A DNA stretch of 43,922 nucleotides from Streptomyces sp. F63 (GCF_018070345.1 NZ_JAGPXX010000043.1:1-43922), one strand, 5' to 3'. Counted from the first letter of the stretch, positions 1-8,283 are shown. A program made the numbers and translations. Notes: generated by a model not told the origin, from the sequence alone.

Positions 1-36
1 GGGGGGGGGGGGGGCGGGGGCGCCCCCCCCCCGCCT
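1..36. repeat. Poly-G/poly-C run with a perfect G5-CG-C5 palindrome
   Basis: Bases 1-14 are all G; after one C come five G, CG and ten C. Bases 16-27 form a perfect 12-base palindrome. This could fold as a hairpin or G-rich structure, or it may be a sequencing or assembly artefact at a contig end. Bases 37-246 hold no gene I can support; they lie downstream of the minus-strand stress protein that ends at 247. Confidence 0.6.
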
Positions 37-246
37 CCGTGGTCCCGTGCGACCTCGCCGGCGCGGCACCGGCCCGCCGGGCTTCGGCCGGGCTCCCCGT
101 CGGCCGGCCGGGGCACCGCACCCGGCGTGCGGGCCCGGGCGGGGATGTGCTCGGCCCGCACTCCGCGGAGGCCCGGCCCCGGCGGCCGGTCCGCCGCGTC
201 GGCGCGTCCGTGAGGGGCGCGGGTACCGGGGCACGGGGCCCGTGGG

Positions 247-1107
247 TCAGCTGTCCGGCACCAGGGCGACGGGGCAGCGGGCGTGGTGGGCGACCGCGTG
301 CGGCACGCCGCCCAGCGCCACGCCCGGTCCGCCGCCGCGTCCGGCAACCACCAGCCCGGCCCCCGCCGACGCCTTCACCAGGGCTTCGGCCGGGGAGAAC
401 AGCCGCACGTCCGCGAGGACGGGCACCGCGGGGTACTCCTCCCGCCAGCGGTGCAGCGCGTCGTCGAGAAGCTGCACCTCCTGGTCCTCCCAGGCCCCTC
501 GCTCTTCCTCCAGCACCTCGTACGGGGCCCAGGGCGCCGCGTACGGCGCGGGCAGGCTCCAGGCGTGCACCGCGCGCAGCCGGGCGCCGCGCCGCCGCGC
601 CGTCTCGAAGGCGTAGCGCAGGGCGCCGGCGGCGGGCCGGCGCGCGTCGAGGCCGAGGACGACCTCGGGTTCCTTCTCCTCACCGGCCCGTGCCGCGGGC
701 ACGAGCACCACCGGGCAGGGTGCCCGGCCGGCCAGTTCCAGGGCCACCGATCCGAGCGCCAGCCCCTCGAACCCGCCCAGTCCGCGCGTGCCGAGTACCA
801 GCGGCGCGGCGGACGCGCAGGCGGCGGCCAGGGCGGCGGCGGGGGCGCCGGTGGCCTGTTCACCGACGACGTCCAGGTCCGGGCGGCGCCGGGTGATCTC
901 CGCGACCGCCCCGCGCACCATGCGCTCCGCGCCCAGCCGCCAGGCGTCCGCGCCGCGCGGCGCCGGCCGTCCCACCGGTTCCGGCGGTGCCACGTGGACG
1001 AGGCGGAGTGCGGTCCCCCGCGCCTCCGCCTCGGCCGCGGCCCACTCGGCCGCCGCCAGGCCCGGCCGCGAACCGTCGATCCCGGCCACCACATGACGGT
1101 CCATCAT
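247..1107 (-). CDS. Universal stress protein, two tandem Usp domains
   Basis: A 286-residue cytoplasmic protein with two Usp folds, about residues 1-145 and 146-286. The first starts with the strand VVAGIDGSRPGLAAAEWAA and carries the ATP-binding signature G-x2-G-x9-G-S (GTRGLGG...LGS). The second begins near VVLGLDARRP, and its copy of the signature is degraded (GRGGGPGVALGG), so it may not bind nucleotide. Start: two adjacent ATG codons follow a GGGAGGG ribosome site by five bases; the longer reading frame upstream is low-complexity and was rejected. It is the last of four minus-strand genes (Usp, alcohol dehydrogenase remnant, CBS-BON, Usp). Such proteins belong to hypoxia/dormancy regulons in actinobacteria; that role is inferred here. 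Confidence 0.93.
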   Translation of the reverse strand: MMDRHVVAGIDGSRPGLAAAEWAAAEAEARGTALRLVHVAPPEPVGRPAPRGADAWRLGAERMVRGAVAEITRRRPDLDVVGEQATGAPAAALAAACASAAPLVLGTRGLGGFEGLALGSVALELAGRAPCPVVLVPAARAGEEKEPEVVLGLDARRPAAGALRYAFETARRRGARLRAVHAWSLPAPYAAPWAPYEVLEEERGAWEDQEVQLLDDALHRWREEYPAVPVLADVRLFSPAEALVKASAGAGLVVAGRGGGPGVALGGVPHAVAHHARCPVALVPDS

Positions 1108-1383
1108 CTTTTCCCTCCCTCGCCCGGTTCCGTCCCTCGCGGCCACCCTGCCACCCCCGCCCCCGGCCGTCCCAGGGGACCACCGCGCGGCGCACGGAAT
1201 TCCGGCCACGGGCCCGGCACGGCGGGCCCGGTGCGACGGGTCCGGCCGCGCCCGGTGCGGCCCAGAGCCGGGGCACGGCCGTGCGGCGGGGCGCCGGAGC
1301 CGGTGACGGGGTGCCGCAGCGGGGCCCCGTGCGGCGCCCCGGCCGTGTCTCCGGTCCTCCCGGCCCCGTGCCGGGGCGGCGGT

Positions 1384-2049
1384 TCAGTCCGCGGGGCCGC
1401 CGACCGCCCGGATCAGCTCGCACTCGACCCCGACGACCCCCTCCACCGCACGGGCCAGCCGCGCGGCCACCGGCACCAGCGAGGTGTCCTTGATCCTGCC
1501 GCTGAGGGTGACCACGCCGTCCTTCACCGAGACCCGCACCGGCGCCTCGGGGTCCGGGAAGAGGTACGAGGTGACGGTGCGCCGCACCTCCTCCTCGATG
1601 TCCTCGTCCTTCCGCAGGAACACCTTCAGCAGATCGGCCCGGCTCACCAGGCCCTGCAGCCGCCCGTCGGCGTCCACCACGGGCAGCCGCTTGACGTGCT
1701 CGACGGCCATGACGCGCGCCGCCTCGGAGAGCGTGGCGTCCGCCCGTACGGTGACGGGCGGCGCGCTCATCAGCTCCTCGGCGGTCGTCGCCCCGGCCTT
1801 GGCGAGGTCGGGCAGACGCCGCATCTGCTCCCGCCGGCTGGGGTCGCTGTCCCGGAACTCCTCCTTGGGCAGGAGGTCCGCCTCCGAGACCACGCCGACG
1901 ACCCGCGACTCGCCCGCGAGCACCGGCATGGCACTGACCTTCCACTCCGTCAGCATCCGGACGATCTCCTTGAAGGAGGCGCCGCGGCCGATGGCGACGA
2001 CCGTCTGTGTCATCACATCGCTCACGATGTGGGGGGTCTCGGTGGGCAT
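1384..2049 (-). CDS. CBS-domain pair protein with C-terminal BON domain
   Basis: 221 residues. Two CBS repeats occupy about residues 8-66 (DVMTQTVVAIGRGAS onward) and 86-142 (LMSAPPVTVRADATLSEAA, then KRLPVVDADGRLQGLVSRAD). A BON domain follows at about 147-212 (VRVSVKDGVVTLSGRI). CBS pairs bind adenine nucleotides and BON domains contact membranes or other proteins, so this is probably an energy-sensing protein. The start is ATG with AGAGGAGA upstream; 88 codons of upstream open frame lack a ribosome site and domain content. It lies 68 bases after the alcohol dehydrogenase remnant, on the same strand as the flanking Usp genes, an arrangement familiar from actinobacterial dormancy clusters. 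Confidence 0.92.
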   Translation of the reverse strand: MPTETPHIVSDVMTQTVVAIGRGASFKEIVRMLTEWKVSAMPVLAGESRVVGVVSEADLLPKEEFRDSDPSRREQMRRLPDLAKAGATTAEELMSAPPVTVRADATLSEAARVMAVEHVKRLPVVDADGRLQGLVSRADLLKVFLRKDEDIEEEVRRTVTSYLFPDPEAPVRVSVKDGVVTLSGRIKDTSLVPVAARLARAVEGVVGVECELIRAVGGPAD

Positions 2050-2117
2050 GGTGCTCTCCTCTGCGGTGAGGCGGGGGCGGGCGCGGGGCGGGGCGGCGCG
2101 GTCCAGGGCCGTCGCCG

Positions 2118-2240
2118 TCAGCTCCGGTTGATGACGGCCTTCGGGGCTCCGGTCTCGGGGATCACGCGCCTGCTGGATGCCGGGCCCGGGCCGGTCTCCC
2201 CGGAGGAACGGCCGGGACCGTGGAAGACGCGTGCTCGCAT
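2118..2240 (-). pseudogene. Remnant of a zinc-dependent alcohol dehydrogenase (large internal deletion)
   Basis: A 40-codon frame with a strong ribosome site (GGAGG, ATG at 2240). Its first ~20 residues, MRARVFHGPGRSS, match the usual beginning of Streptomyces zinc alcohol dehydrogenases (MRALVYHGPG type). Its end, ETGAPKAVINRS, matches their usual C-terminus (ETGALKVVL-R). The ~300 residues in between, including all zinc and NAD-binding parts, are absent. I infer an in-frame internal deletion that kept both ends. The matches are from memory of the family. It could instead be a real small peptide, but the double match and the location, between Usp and CBS genes where such dehydrogenases often sit, favour a remnant. 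Confidence 0.55.
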
Positions 2241-2315
2241 GATGGGTTCCTCCGCCGTCGTACGTCCAGCATCGGGGACCCGCGGGGACGGGGCCCAGTG
2301 CCGAGCGGTGCATGG

Positions 2316-2334
2316 CCGGGACCGATGGTCCCGG
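2316..2334. promoter_or_regulatory. Perfect 8-3-8 palindrome, DosR/OsdR-box-like
   Basis: CCGGGACC-GAT-GGTCCCGG is a perfect inverted repeat, 76 bases upstream of the dehydrogenase remnant and its downstream CBS gene. The core GGGAC...GTCCC resembles the DosR box of mycobacteria (GGGACTWWAGTCCC), although here the halves are five rather than four bases apart. A role in hypoxia-type control is inferred. Confidence 0.45.
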
Positions 2335-2422
2335 TCCGGCCGCCGGCGCATCCGCGCCCGCACCATGACGGCGCGTCAGAGATGGGGAAGGCCGTGCACG
2401 GTCCGGGGCGGGCCCGCGCGCC

Positions 2423-3358
2423 TCAGTCGTGCGGGACGACGGCGACGGGTGCCGCCGAATGGTGCAGCAGCGCGTGGGCCACGGCCCCGATGTGGGTACC
2501 CAGCGGGGAGCGCCGTATCCGGCGGCCGACGACGACCAGTGAGGCCTCGGCCGACGCCTGCGTCAGATGGTGGGCGGCGCCCCCCACCCCGCACTCCTCG
2601 GCCACCTCCACCTCGGGGAAGTCGGCCCGCCAGGGGGCCAGGGCGGCGGTCAGCGCCCGTTCCTCATACCGGGAGAAGTCCGCCGCGGTGGGCACGAGGT
2701 CGGCCGTGGTGGGCGGGTAGGCGCCGGCGGCCGGCCTGCTGCCCCAGGTCTCGGCAGGCGGCAGCCGGTAGCTGTGCACGACCCGGAGCCGGGCGGCGCG
2801 CCGGGCGGCGGCCTCGAAGGCGAAGCGGATCAGAGCGTCGCAGGGCTGGTGGAGGTCCAGGCCGAGGACCACGTCCCGGAACGGGGCCGGGGTCGCGGAG
2901 TGGCCGTCCGGACCGGCCCGGTGGCCGTCCCCCGCCGCCTCCCCGGCCCGCACGAGCACGGTGGGCCGGGTGGCGTGCGCCACGGTGGCCAGCGCCACGG
3001 AGCCGACCAGGAACCCGGCGACGCCGCCGAGCCCCCGGGAGCCCAGGACCAGCAGGTCCGCGGAGCGCGCGATGCCCTGCAGCACCTCCCTCGGCCGGCC
3101 GGTGACGTCCTCGGCGGTGATCTCCAGGCCGGGGTGGCGCTCCCGGAGCGCGGTGACCGCCTCGTCCGGGATGCCGCCGGTCCACTCGTGCTGGGTCTCG
3201 GTGCCGACGAAGGGGGCCTGGACGAGGTGCGGCTCCTTCTCCCGGGCGTGCACCAGCCGCAGCGGCACCCCGCGGAGCAGCGCCTCGCGGGCCGCCCATT
3301 CGGCGGCGGCGGCGCTCTCGGGGGAACCGTCGAGGCCCGCGGTGACGATGCCGTTCAT
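2423..3358 (-). CDS. Universal stress protein, two tandem Usp domains
   Basis: 311 residues with two Usp domains, about 1-155 and 165-311. The first begins IVTAGLDGSPESAAAAEWAA and has a full ATP-binding signature (GSRGLGGVAGFLVGS). The second starts near VVLGLDLHQPCDALI and ends VGRRIRRSPLGTHIGAV, a degenerate signature, so only the first domain is expected to bind ATP well. The ATG follows GGAGGTCCC; the longer upstream frame is not supported. It is divergent from the Usp gene at 3824 across a 465-base gap and closely resembles it, suggesting an old duplication. Same-strand genes downstream (remnant, CBS-BON, Usp) may be co-regulated. Confidence 0.93.
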   Translation of the reverse strand: MNGIVTAGLDGSPESAAAAEWAAREALLRGVPLRLVHAREKEPHLVQAPFVGTETQHEWTGGIPDEAVTALRERHPGLEITAEDVTGRPREVLQGIARSADLLVLGSRGLGGVAGFLVGSVALATVAHATRPTVLVRAGEAAGDGHRAGPDGHSATPAPFRDVVLGLDLHQPCDALIRFAFEAAARRAARLRVVHSYRLPPAETWGSRPAAGAYPPTTADLVPTAADFSRYEERALTAALAPWRADFPEVEVAEECGVGGAAHHLTQASAEASLVVVGRRIRRSPLGTHIGAVAHALLHHSAAPVAVVPHD

Positions 3359-3823
3359 GGGACCTCCGGAAGGTGAGCGGTACGGCCCGCGGAACCGGGG
3401 GCGGCCGGGTCCGGCCCGACGAGTCCCCCGATCCGGACGGTGTAACCGGCCCCGGGCGGGGATCACACCTCCGGCCGGGTCCGCCCCGGGCACCGCCGGC
3501 GAAACGTGCGGACGGCCGGGACGGCGGGGAACGGGAACGGCCCCCCGCGCGGACGGGGACACCCGGGCGTTCCCGTGAGCGGCGCCGTCCGGCGGGGTAC
3601 GCTCCCCCGGACGGCGGGCTTCCGCCGTCCGGCGGGCCGGCGGGCGGTACCCGGTTCACCGGCCGCGAGCAGGGCCGTCGTCCGGGACCCTCCGGCCGCA
3701 GGACGGGACCACAGTCCCTGTTCGGGCGGCTCCCGCCCGCCGGAAACTGATCACACGGAGCCGGGACCCCCCGGCCCCGCCGGCGCCCGCGGCGCCCCAC
3801 ACGGATCCTCTGGAGGAGTCGGC
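3359..3823. other. Divergent promoter region between two Usp genes; no gene seen
   Basis: 465 bases without a convincing coding frame. It must hold the promoters of both flanking stress genes. The clearest element is the 14-base palindrome at 3705-3718. I could not place -10 or -35 boxes with confidence. Confidence 0.6.
3705..3718. promoter_or_regulatory. DosR-box-like palindrome upstream of the Usp gene at 3824
   Basis: GGGACCACAGTCCC has GGGAC and GTCCC arms separated by four bases, the same geometry as the mycobacterial DosR core GGGACTWWAGTCCC. It sits 105 bases upstream of the Usp start on the plus strand and could also serve the divergent gene. In Streptomyces the DosR-like regulator OsdR controls Usp-rich clusters; assigning this site to it is inference. 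Confidence 0.5.
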
Positions 3824-4720
3824 ATGAACCACCCCGTCACGGTCGGACTCGACGGTTCGCCCGAGAGCCTCGCCGCCGCCGAATGGGCCGCCGGAGAAGC
3901 GCTCCGGCGGAAGCTGCCGCTGCGGCTGGTCCACGTCCGGCCGCCGGCGCCGCCGGCCCCGCCCGGCGGTGTCGACGCCCACCACTGGGAGGAGAAGCTG
4001 CTCCGGGAGAGCCGGGAGGCCCTGGAGCAGCGCCACCCCGGACTGCCGGTGACCACCGGGCACATCGTGGACCAGGACCCGGTACACGCCCTGCTGGGCG
4101 CCTGCGACGAGGCCGGCCTGCTGGTCCTGGGATCCCGCGGGCTGAGCGGCATGGCCGGCTTCCTCCTCGGCTCCGTCGCCATGGCCACCGTCGCGCGGGC
4201 CGCGAAGCCGGTGGTGCTGGTACGGGCCGCCGCGTCCGGCACCGGTGCCCCGGGGGCGGCCGCGCCGGCACCCGAGGGCCGCGAGGTGGTGCTGGGCTGG
4301 GACGTCCGGCACCCGGACGACGCCCTGGTGGAGTTCGCCTTCGACGCCGCCGAGCGGCGCGGCGTCCCGCTGCGCGTGGTGAGCGCCTGGGCCCCGGCCC
4401 CCGCTCTCCGGTACGAGCCGACGGCCGCGGCCGGGATGAACCTGGAGCCCAGCCCCGAGGAGCTGGCCCGGGAGCGGTCCGAGACGCTGGACGCCCTGCT
4501 CCGGCCGTGGCGGGAGGCGCACCCCGGCGTCGAGGTCGTGCCGGGCGTGCCGATGGGGAGCGCCGGGCGGGAGCTGGTCGAGGCGGCCGCGGACGCGAGT
4601 CTGGTCGTGGTCGGCCGGCGGCGCACCTCCGCGCTGCACATCGGGCCGCGGCTCGGTTCGGTGGCCCACGCGGTGCTGCACCACGTGTCCGCGCCGGTCG
4701 CCGTGGTGCCGCACGACTGA
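3824..4720 (+). CDS. Universal stress protein, two tandem Usp domains
   Basis: 298 residues, two Usp domains of about 1-145 and 150-298. The first opens VTVGLDGSPESLAAAEWAAG and has the ATP signature GSRGLSGMAGFLLGS. The second opens VVLGWDVRHPDDALVEFAFD and ends in VGRRRTSALHIGPRLGSV, keeping the terminal GS but not the second glycine. Both ends (AVAHA/VAHAV...HHSAAPVAVVPHD type) are nearly the same as in the divergent gene at 2423-3358. Start ATG lies after GGAGGAGTCGGC. It is transcribed alone and ends at a strong bidirectional hairpin facing the conservon operon. Confidence 0.93.
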   Translation: MNHPVTVGLDGSPESLAAAEWAAGEALRRKLPLRLVHVRPPAPPAPPGGVDAHHWEEKLLRESREALEQRHPGLPVTTGHIVDQDPVHALLGACDEAGLLVLGSRGLSGMAGFLLGSVAMATVARAAKPVVLVRAAASGTGAPGAAAPAPEGREVVLGWDVRHPDDALVEFAFDAAERRGVPLRVVSAWAPAPALRYEPTAAAGMNLEPSPEELARERSETLDALLRPWREAHPGVEVVPGVPMGSAGRELVEAAADASLVVVGRRRTSALHIGPRLGSVAHAVLHHVSAPVAVVPHD

Positions 4721-4758
4721 CGACGGCGGCGCGGCCGGCCCCGGAGGGCCGCGGGCCG

Positions 4759-4796
4759 GCCGCCGGCCCCCCGCTCCGCGCGGAGGGGCCGGCGGC
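4759..4796. terminator. Bidirectional hairpin between convergent genes
   Basis: A perfect 12-base stem (GCCGCCGGCCCC pairing with GGGGCCGGCGGC) encloses a 14-base loop that contains a second small palindrome, TCCGCGCGGA. It lies between the stop of the Usp gene (4720) and the stop of cvnC (4806). Confidence 0.7.
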
Positions 4797-4805
4797 GGGC
4801 CGGTG

Positions 4806-5219
4806 TCAGAGGGCCCGGAGGCCGGCGATCACGTCGCGCAGGATGCTCTCGTCCGGCAGCTCCGCCGGGGGCACCGGGCGGGACACCCGGACCAGGTCCC
4901 CGTCGATGAGGTCGCCGATGAGCACCCGTACGACCCCCACCGGCAGGTCGAGATCGGCGGAGAGCTCGGCCACGGACTGCGGGACCTCCCGGCACCGTTC
5001 GACGATGTCGATGTGCTCGGGTGAGAGCGTGTGGTCGACGGCGGAGTGACCCGCGTAGAGGTCCGCCGCCCCCCGGTCCCGGGCGACGACGACGGCGATC
5101 AGGTCGAGCTTGTCCTCCGCCGCGCTGCGGGTGCGTCCGCGGGTCATCGCGTACGGCCGTACGACCGGTCCGGCCTCGTCGTCGAACCAGTGCCCTTCCC
5201 CCTGGCCGTCTTCGCTCAT
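4806..5219 (-). CDS. cvnC: DUF742 conservon protein (CvnC-like)
   Basis: 137 residues. DUF742 is recognised by VRPYAMTRGRTR near residue 20 and by the helix-turn-helix-like stretch IVERCREVPQSVAELSADLD followed by PVGVVRVLIGDLIDGDLV. In Streptomyces conservons this protein works with a membrane histidine-kinase-like CvnA, a roadblock protein CvnB and a small GTPase CvnD in a G-protein-like signalling complex. Third gene of the operon. An alternative GTG start at 5234 would overlap the cvnB stop as GTGA and follow GGAGG; it adds five residues, and I cannot decide between them. There is no cvnD downstream: the next gene is convergent, beyond a terminator. Confidence 0.9.
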   Translation of the reverse strand: MSEDGQGEGHWFDDEAGPVVRPYAMTRGRTRSAAEDKLDLIAVVVARDRGAADLYAGHSAVDHTLSPEHIDIVERCREVPQSVAELSADLDLPVGVVRVLIGDLIDGDLVRVSRPVPPAELPDESILRDVIAGLRAL

Positions 5220-5230
5220 GCCACCCCCCG

Positions 5231-5671
5231 TCACCCTCCGCCGGCCAGGTCTTCGCGCGGGGCGGTACCGAGGTGCGCGCCCACCCGCTTGACCAGCAGA
5301 GTCATCTCGTATGCGATCTGGCCCACATCGGAGTCCGCGTCCGCCAGCACCGCGAGGCAACTGCCGTCGCCCGCCGCGGTGACGAAGAGGAAGGCACCGT
5401 CCAGCTCGACGACGGTCTGCCGGACCCGGCCCGCCTCGAAGTGCCGGCCCACACCCCTGGCCAGGCTGTGGAACCCGGAGGCGACGGCCGCCAGGTGCTC
5501 GCCGTCCTCGCGGCTCAGGTCCTGGGAGGTACCGGTCGGCAGTCCGTCACGGGACAGCACCAGGGCCTTCCGGATGCTGCCGACGCGCTCCACCAGCTCG
5601 TCGAGGAGCCAGCTCAGCTCGCCCGCTCCGCCCCGTGCGCCGTTGCGTCCCATGGCCTGCGGTGAGGTCAT
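5231..5671 (-). CDS. cvnB: Roadblock/LC7 protein (CvnB-like)
   Basis: 146 residues, the usual length for a conservon roadblock protein. Visible features are LSWLLDELVERVGSIRKALV, LSRDGLPTG and the domain core DGAFLFVTAAGDGSCLAVLA, followed by IAYEMTLLVKRVGAHL. Roadblock proteins regulate small GTPases as dimers. The ATG at 5671 overlaps the cvnA stop (ATGA) and follows AGGGGA, so translation is probably coupled to cvnA. No GTPase partner is encoded here. Confidence 0.93.
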   Translation of the reverse strand: MTSPQAMGRNGARGGAGELSWLLDELVERVGSIRKALVLSRDGLPTGTSQDLSREDGEHLAAVASGFHSLARGVGRHFEAGRVRQTVVELDGAFLFVTAAGDGSCLAVLADADSDVGQIAYEMTLLVKRVGAHLGTAPREDLAGGG

Positions 5672-8283
5672 CGACCGTTCCCCTCATGTGTCGTTCCTGG
5701 TGCTGTGTCCCCGGTGGTTCCGGTGCCGGTGTCGTCACCGTGGTGCTCCCGGCCGCGCTGCCAGCCGCGCTGGAGCGAGGCCATCCGGGCCCGCACCTCC
5801 TCGGCGTCGCGGTCGGGCTCCGGGTCCGCTGTCTCCGGCGGCTCGGACCGGGGTCCGTGCTCCGCCTTGAGCTGGGGTGCGAGGCTCGCCTGCCGGACAC
5901 GCCGGGGCAGTCCGCCGGGGCCGCCGGCCCGGGCACCGGGCCCGTCCTCCCCGTCCGGGGGCGGGGTGCGGCGGGCGGCGTCGACGGGCTGTCCGTGGTC
6001 GGAGACCAGGACCGGGGTGCCGCGGCGGGGCCGCGGCACGGAACGGGTGGTCTCCGGGCCCGCGGTGTCGCCGTCGCGCGCCTGCTGGTGCTGCTCCGCG
6101 GCCGGGGCGGCGGAACCGGACCGGTCCCTCCCGCCGTGGTCCGCGCGGCCGGCGGAACCCTCCCGGCCGCCGTGCCGGCGGGCGCGGAAGAGCAGCCCCT
6201 CGTGGTCGGTCTCGTCCTCCGCGGCGTCCGGACCCTCCAGTTCGACGGGGCCGTCCAGGGCCGGCATGCCGCGCCGCGAGGGACCGCCCAGGGGGACGGG
6301 CACCTGCGCGAGAGCCGCGAGCCTGCCGCCCGGGGCCGCGACCTCGGCGGTGTCCTCCGAACCGCCCCGGCCCTCGGGCGCCTTCTCGGTGAGCAGGGTG
6401 GCCGGAATGAACACGACCGCCGTGGTGCCGCCGTACGGGGAGGTCTGGAGGGAGACCCGGACCCCCTGCCGCTGGGCGAGCCGGCTGACGACGAAGAGAC
6501 CGAGGCGGTCGGTGTCCGACAGCTCGAACTCGGGGGTCTCGGCCAGGCGGAGGTTGGCGTCGAGCAGCGCCTCCGGTGTCATGCCGAGACCGCGGTCGTG
6601 GATCTCCAGAGTGAAGCCGTTGGCGACCCGCTCGCCGTGCACCTGGACGGCGGTGTGCGGGGGCGAGAACACCGTGGCGTTCTCCAGCAGTTCGGCGACG
6701 AGGTGCGTGAGGTCGGCGACCGCCGGGCCGGCGACCGCCAGCCGCGGCAGCCGGCGCACCTCGATGCGCTCGTAGTCCTCGACCTCCGCGACGGCCGCCC
6801 GGACCACGTCCATGAGCTGGACGGGCCTGCGCCACTGCCGGGAGGAGGCGGCCCCGGAGAGGATGACGAGGCCCTCGGCGTGGCGGCGCATGCGGGTGGT
6901 GAGGTGGTCGAGTTTGAACAGGTCGGCGAGCTCGTCGGCGTCCTGGGTGCGGCGCTCCATGGTGTCGAGCAGGCTGAGCTGCCGGTGGAGCAGCACCTGG
7001 CTGCGGCGGGCGAGGTTGACGAAGACCTCGGAGACGCCGCGGCGCATGTCGGACTGTCTGACGGCCGCCTCGACGGCGGCCCGCTGCAGGGTGTTGAGGG
7101 CCTGGCCGACCTGCCCGATCTCGTCCTGGCCGTATTCCCGCCGGGGCGCCTCGGCCTCGACGTCGACGTGCTCCCCGGCAGCGAGCCGGCGCATGACGGC
7201 GGGCAGCCGGACGCCGGACATCTCGTGGGCGTCCTTGCGGAGCCTGCTGAGGTCGTGGGCGAGGCTGCGGCCGATGCGGAAGGAGATGGCGATGGAGGCG
7301 ACCACCAGCAGGAAGCCGAGCACGGCCACCGACGCCGCCTGCAGCAGGAAGCGGGTGCCGTGCGGCTCGACCCGCTCCTGGTAGCGGCCGATGGCCTCGA
7401 TGCCCATCCCGGCGAGATCGGCCAGTGCGGTCTCGGCGGCGGACTGCCACCGTTCGGCGTTGACGTTCTCCAGCCCCTCCGGGCCCTCGGCGATCAGTTT
7501 CTCCTCGGTGGCGCGCAGTTCGGCGGTCTCGGAACCGGTCCAGAACTTCTCGTAGCGCTCGCGCTCCGCGGCGGGAAGCTGCGGGAGGTGGAGGCGGTAG
7601 AGGAGCTTCCGGTCGGCCACGCGGTCGGCGAACATCCGCAGATCGCCCTCGGACAGGGTGCCGGCGGCGAGCGCGGCCGCGAGCAGCGAGTCCTCGCGGG
7701 CCAGGGCCTCGCGGGCGCGGATGGTGCCGACGTTGGCGCCTCCCTCCTGGTCGAGCTCCGGCTCGTTGAAGGCGTAGGGGTTCAGGGTGAGCAGCAGTTC
7801 GTGGCAGGAGTCGACGAGTTCGTTGTACGTGGCGAAGGCCTCGGCGGGGGCGAGCGTGCCCTCCTGGGCCCTGCGCCGGACGCTGTCGAGACCTTCCAGC
7901 TCGTCCTCCAGGTCGTGCAGCCGGTCCCGGGCCCCGGCGTTGTCGCCGATCTTCTCGTGCACGCCTTCGGTGACCAGGACGCCGCGGAAGGTGTTCAGCG
8001 CCTCGTCGGTGGCGCTCTCCGAACTGTGCAACCGGGCCAGGGTGTCGGCGCTGCGCGGGTCGGCGAGGTAGACGAGGGTCTGCCGGCGCTCCCGCTGCAG
8101 CTCCTGCGCGAGCTGCTCGGCGGGGACGCCGACCGTGCCCGTCAGCGGGCTGAGGTCCAGCAGGCGCTTGGCCTGGCCGGCGGTGAATACCGTGGCCAGG
8201 GCCCAGGCCGACACCAGGGACACCAATGGCACCAGCAGCAGCGCCACGATCTTCCTGCGGATCGATGTCCCGCGAAAGCGCAT
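5668..8283 (-). CDS. cvnA: Nitrate-sensor-like histidine-kinase-family ATPase (CvnA-like)
   Basis: About 871 residues. The N-terminus IRRKIVALLLVPLVSLVSA gives a first membrane helix; a ~280-residue extracytoplasmic sensor (NIT-like, with QRERRQTLVYLADP) follows; a second helix near 313-335 (VLGFLLVVASIAISF) leads into a HAMP-like linker. The kinase-type ATPase has the N box HLVAELLENATVFSPP (about 523-538) and G boxes DRGLGMT and DRLGLFVVSRLAQRQG. The last ~230 residues are Pro/Gly/Arg-rich and disordered. Start: ATG at 8283 (MRFRGTSIRRK, the family's usual beginning) is preferred; ATG at 8295 has no ribosome site, though GGAGG lies rather close to 8283. First gene of cvnABC, overlapping cvnB by four bases. 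Confidence 0.92.
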   Translation of the reverse strand: MRFRGTSIRRKIVALLLVPLVSLVSAWALATVFTAGQAKRLLDLSPLTGTVGVPAEQLAQELQRERRQTLVYLADPRSADTLARLHSSESATDEALNTFRGVLVTEGVHEKIGDNAGARDRLHDLEDELEGLDSVRRRAQEGTLAPAEAFATYNELVDSCHELLLTLNPYAFNEPELDQEGGANVGTIRAREALAREDSLLAAALAAGTLSEGDLRMFADRVADRKLLYRLHLPQLPAAERERYEKFWTGSETAELRATEEKLIAEGPEGLENVNAERWQSAAETALADLAGMGIEAIGRYQERVEPHGTRFLLQAASVAVLGFLLVVASIAISFRIGRSLAHDLSRLRKDAHEMSGVRLPAVMRRLAAGEHVDVEAEAPRREYGQDEIGQVGQALNTLQRAAVEAAVRQSDMRRGVSEVFVNLARRSQVLLHRQLSLLDTMERRTQDADELADLFKLDHLTTRMRRHAEGLVILSGAASSRQWRRPVQLMDVVRAAVAEVEDYERIEVRRLPRLAVAGPAVADLTHLVAELLENATVFSPPHTAVQVHGERVANGFTLEIHDRGLGMTPEALLDANLRLAETPEFELSDTDRLGLFVVSRLAQRQGVRVSLQTSPYGGTTAVVFIPATLLTEKAPEGRGGSEDTAEVAAPGGRLAALAQVPVPLGGPSRRGMPALDGPVELEGPDAAEDETDHEGLLFRARRHGGREGSAGRADHGGRDRSGSAAPAAEQHQQARDGDTAGPETTRSVPRPRRGTPVLVSDHGQPVDAARRTPPPDGEDGPGARAGGPGGLPRRVRQASLAPQLKAEHGPRSEPPETADPEPDRDAEEVRARMASLQRGWQRGREHHGDDTGTGTTGDTAPGTTHEGNGR

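Noticed and set aside
1169..1180. GTCCCAGGGGAC palindrome upstream of the first Usp gene
   Set aside because: The arms are in the opposite order to the DosR-type box, with only a 2-base gap; probably chance in GC-rich DNA.
283..3105. A 940-codon plus-strand frame across the Usp and CBS genes
   Set aside because: Runs antisense through several real genes with clear Usp and CBS motifs; composition is that of a shadow.
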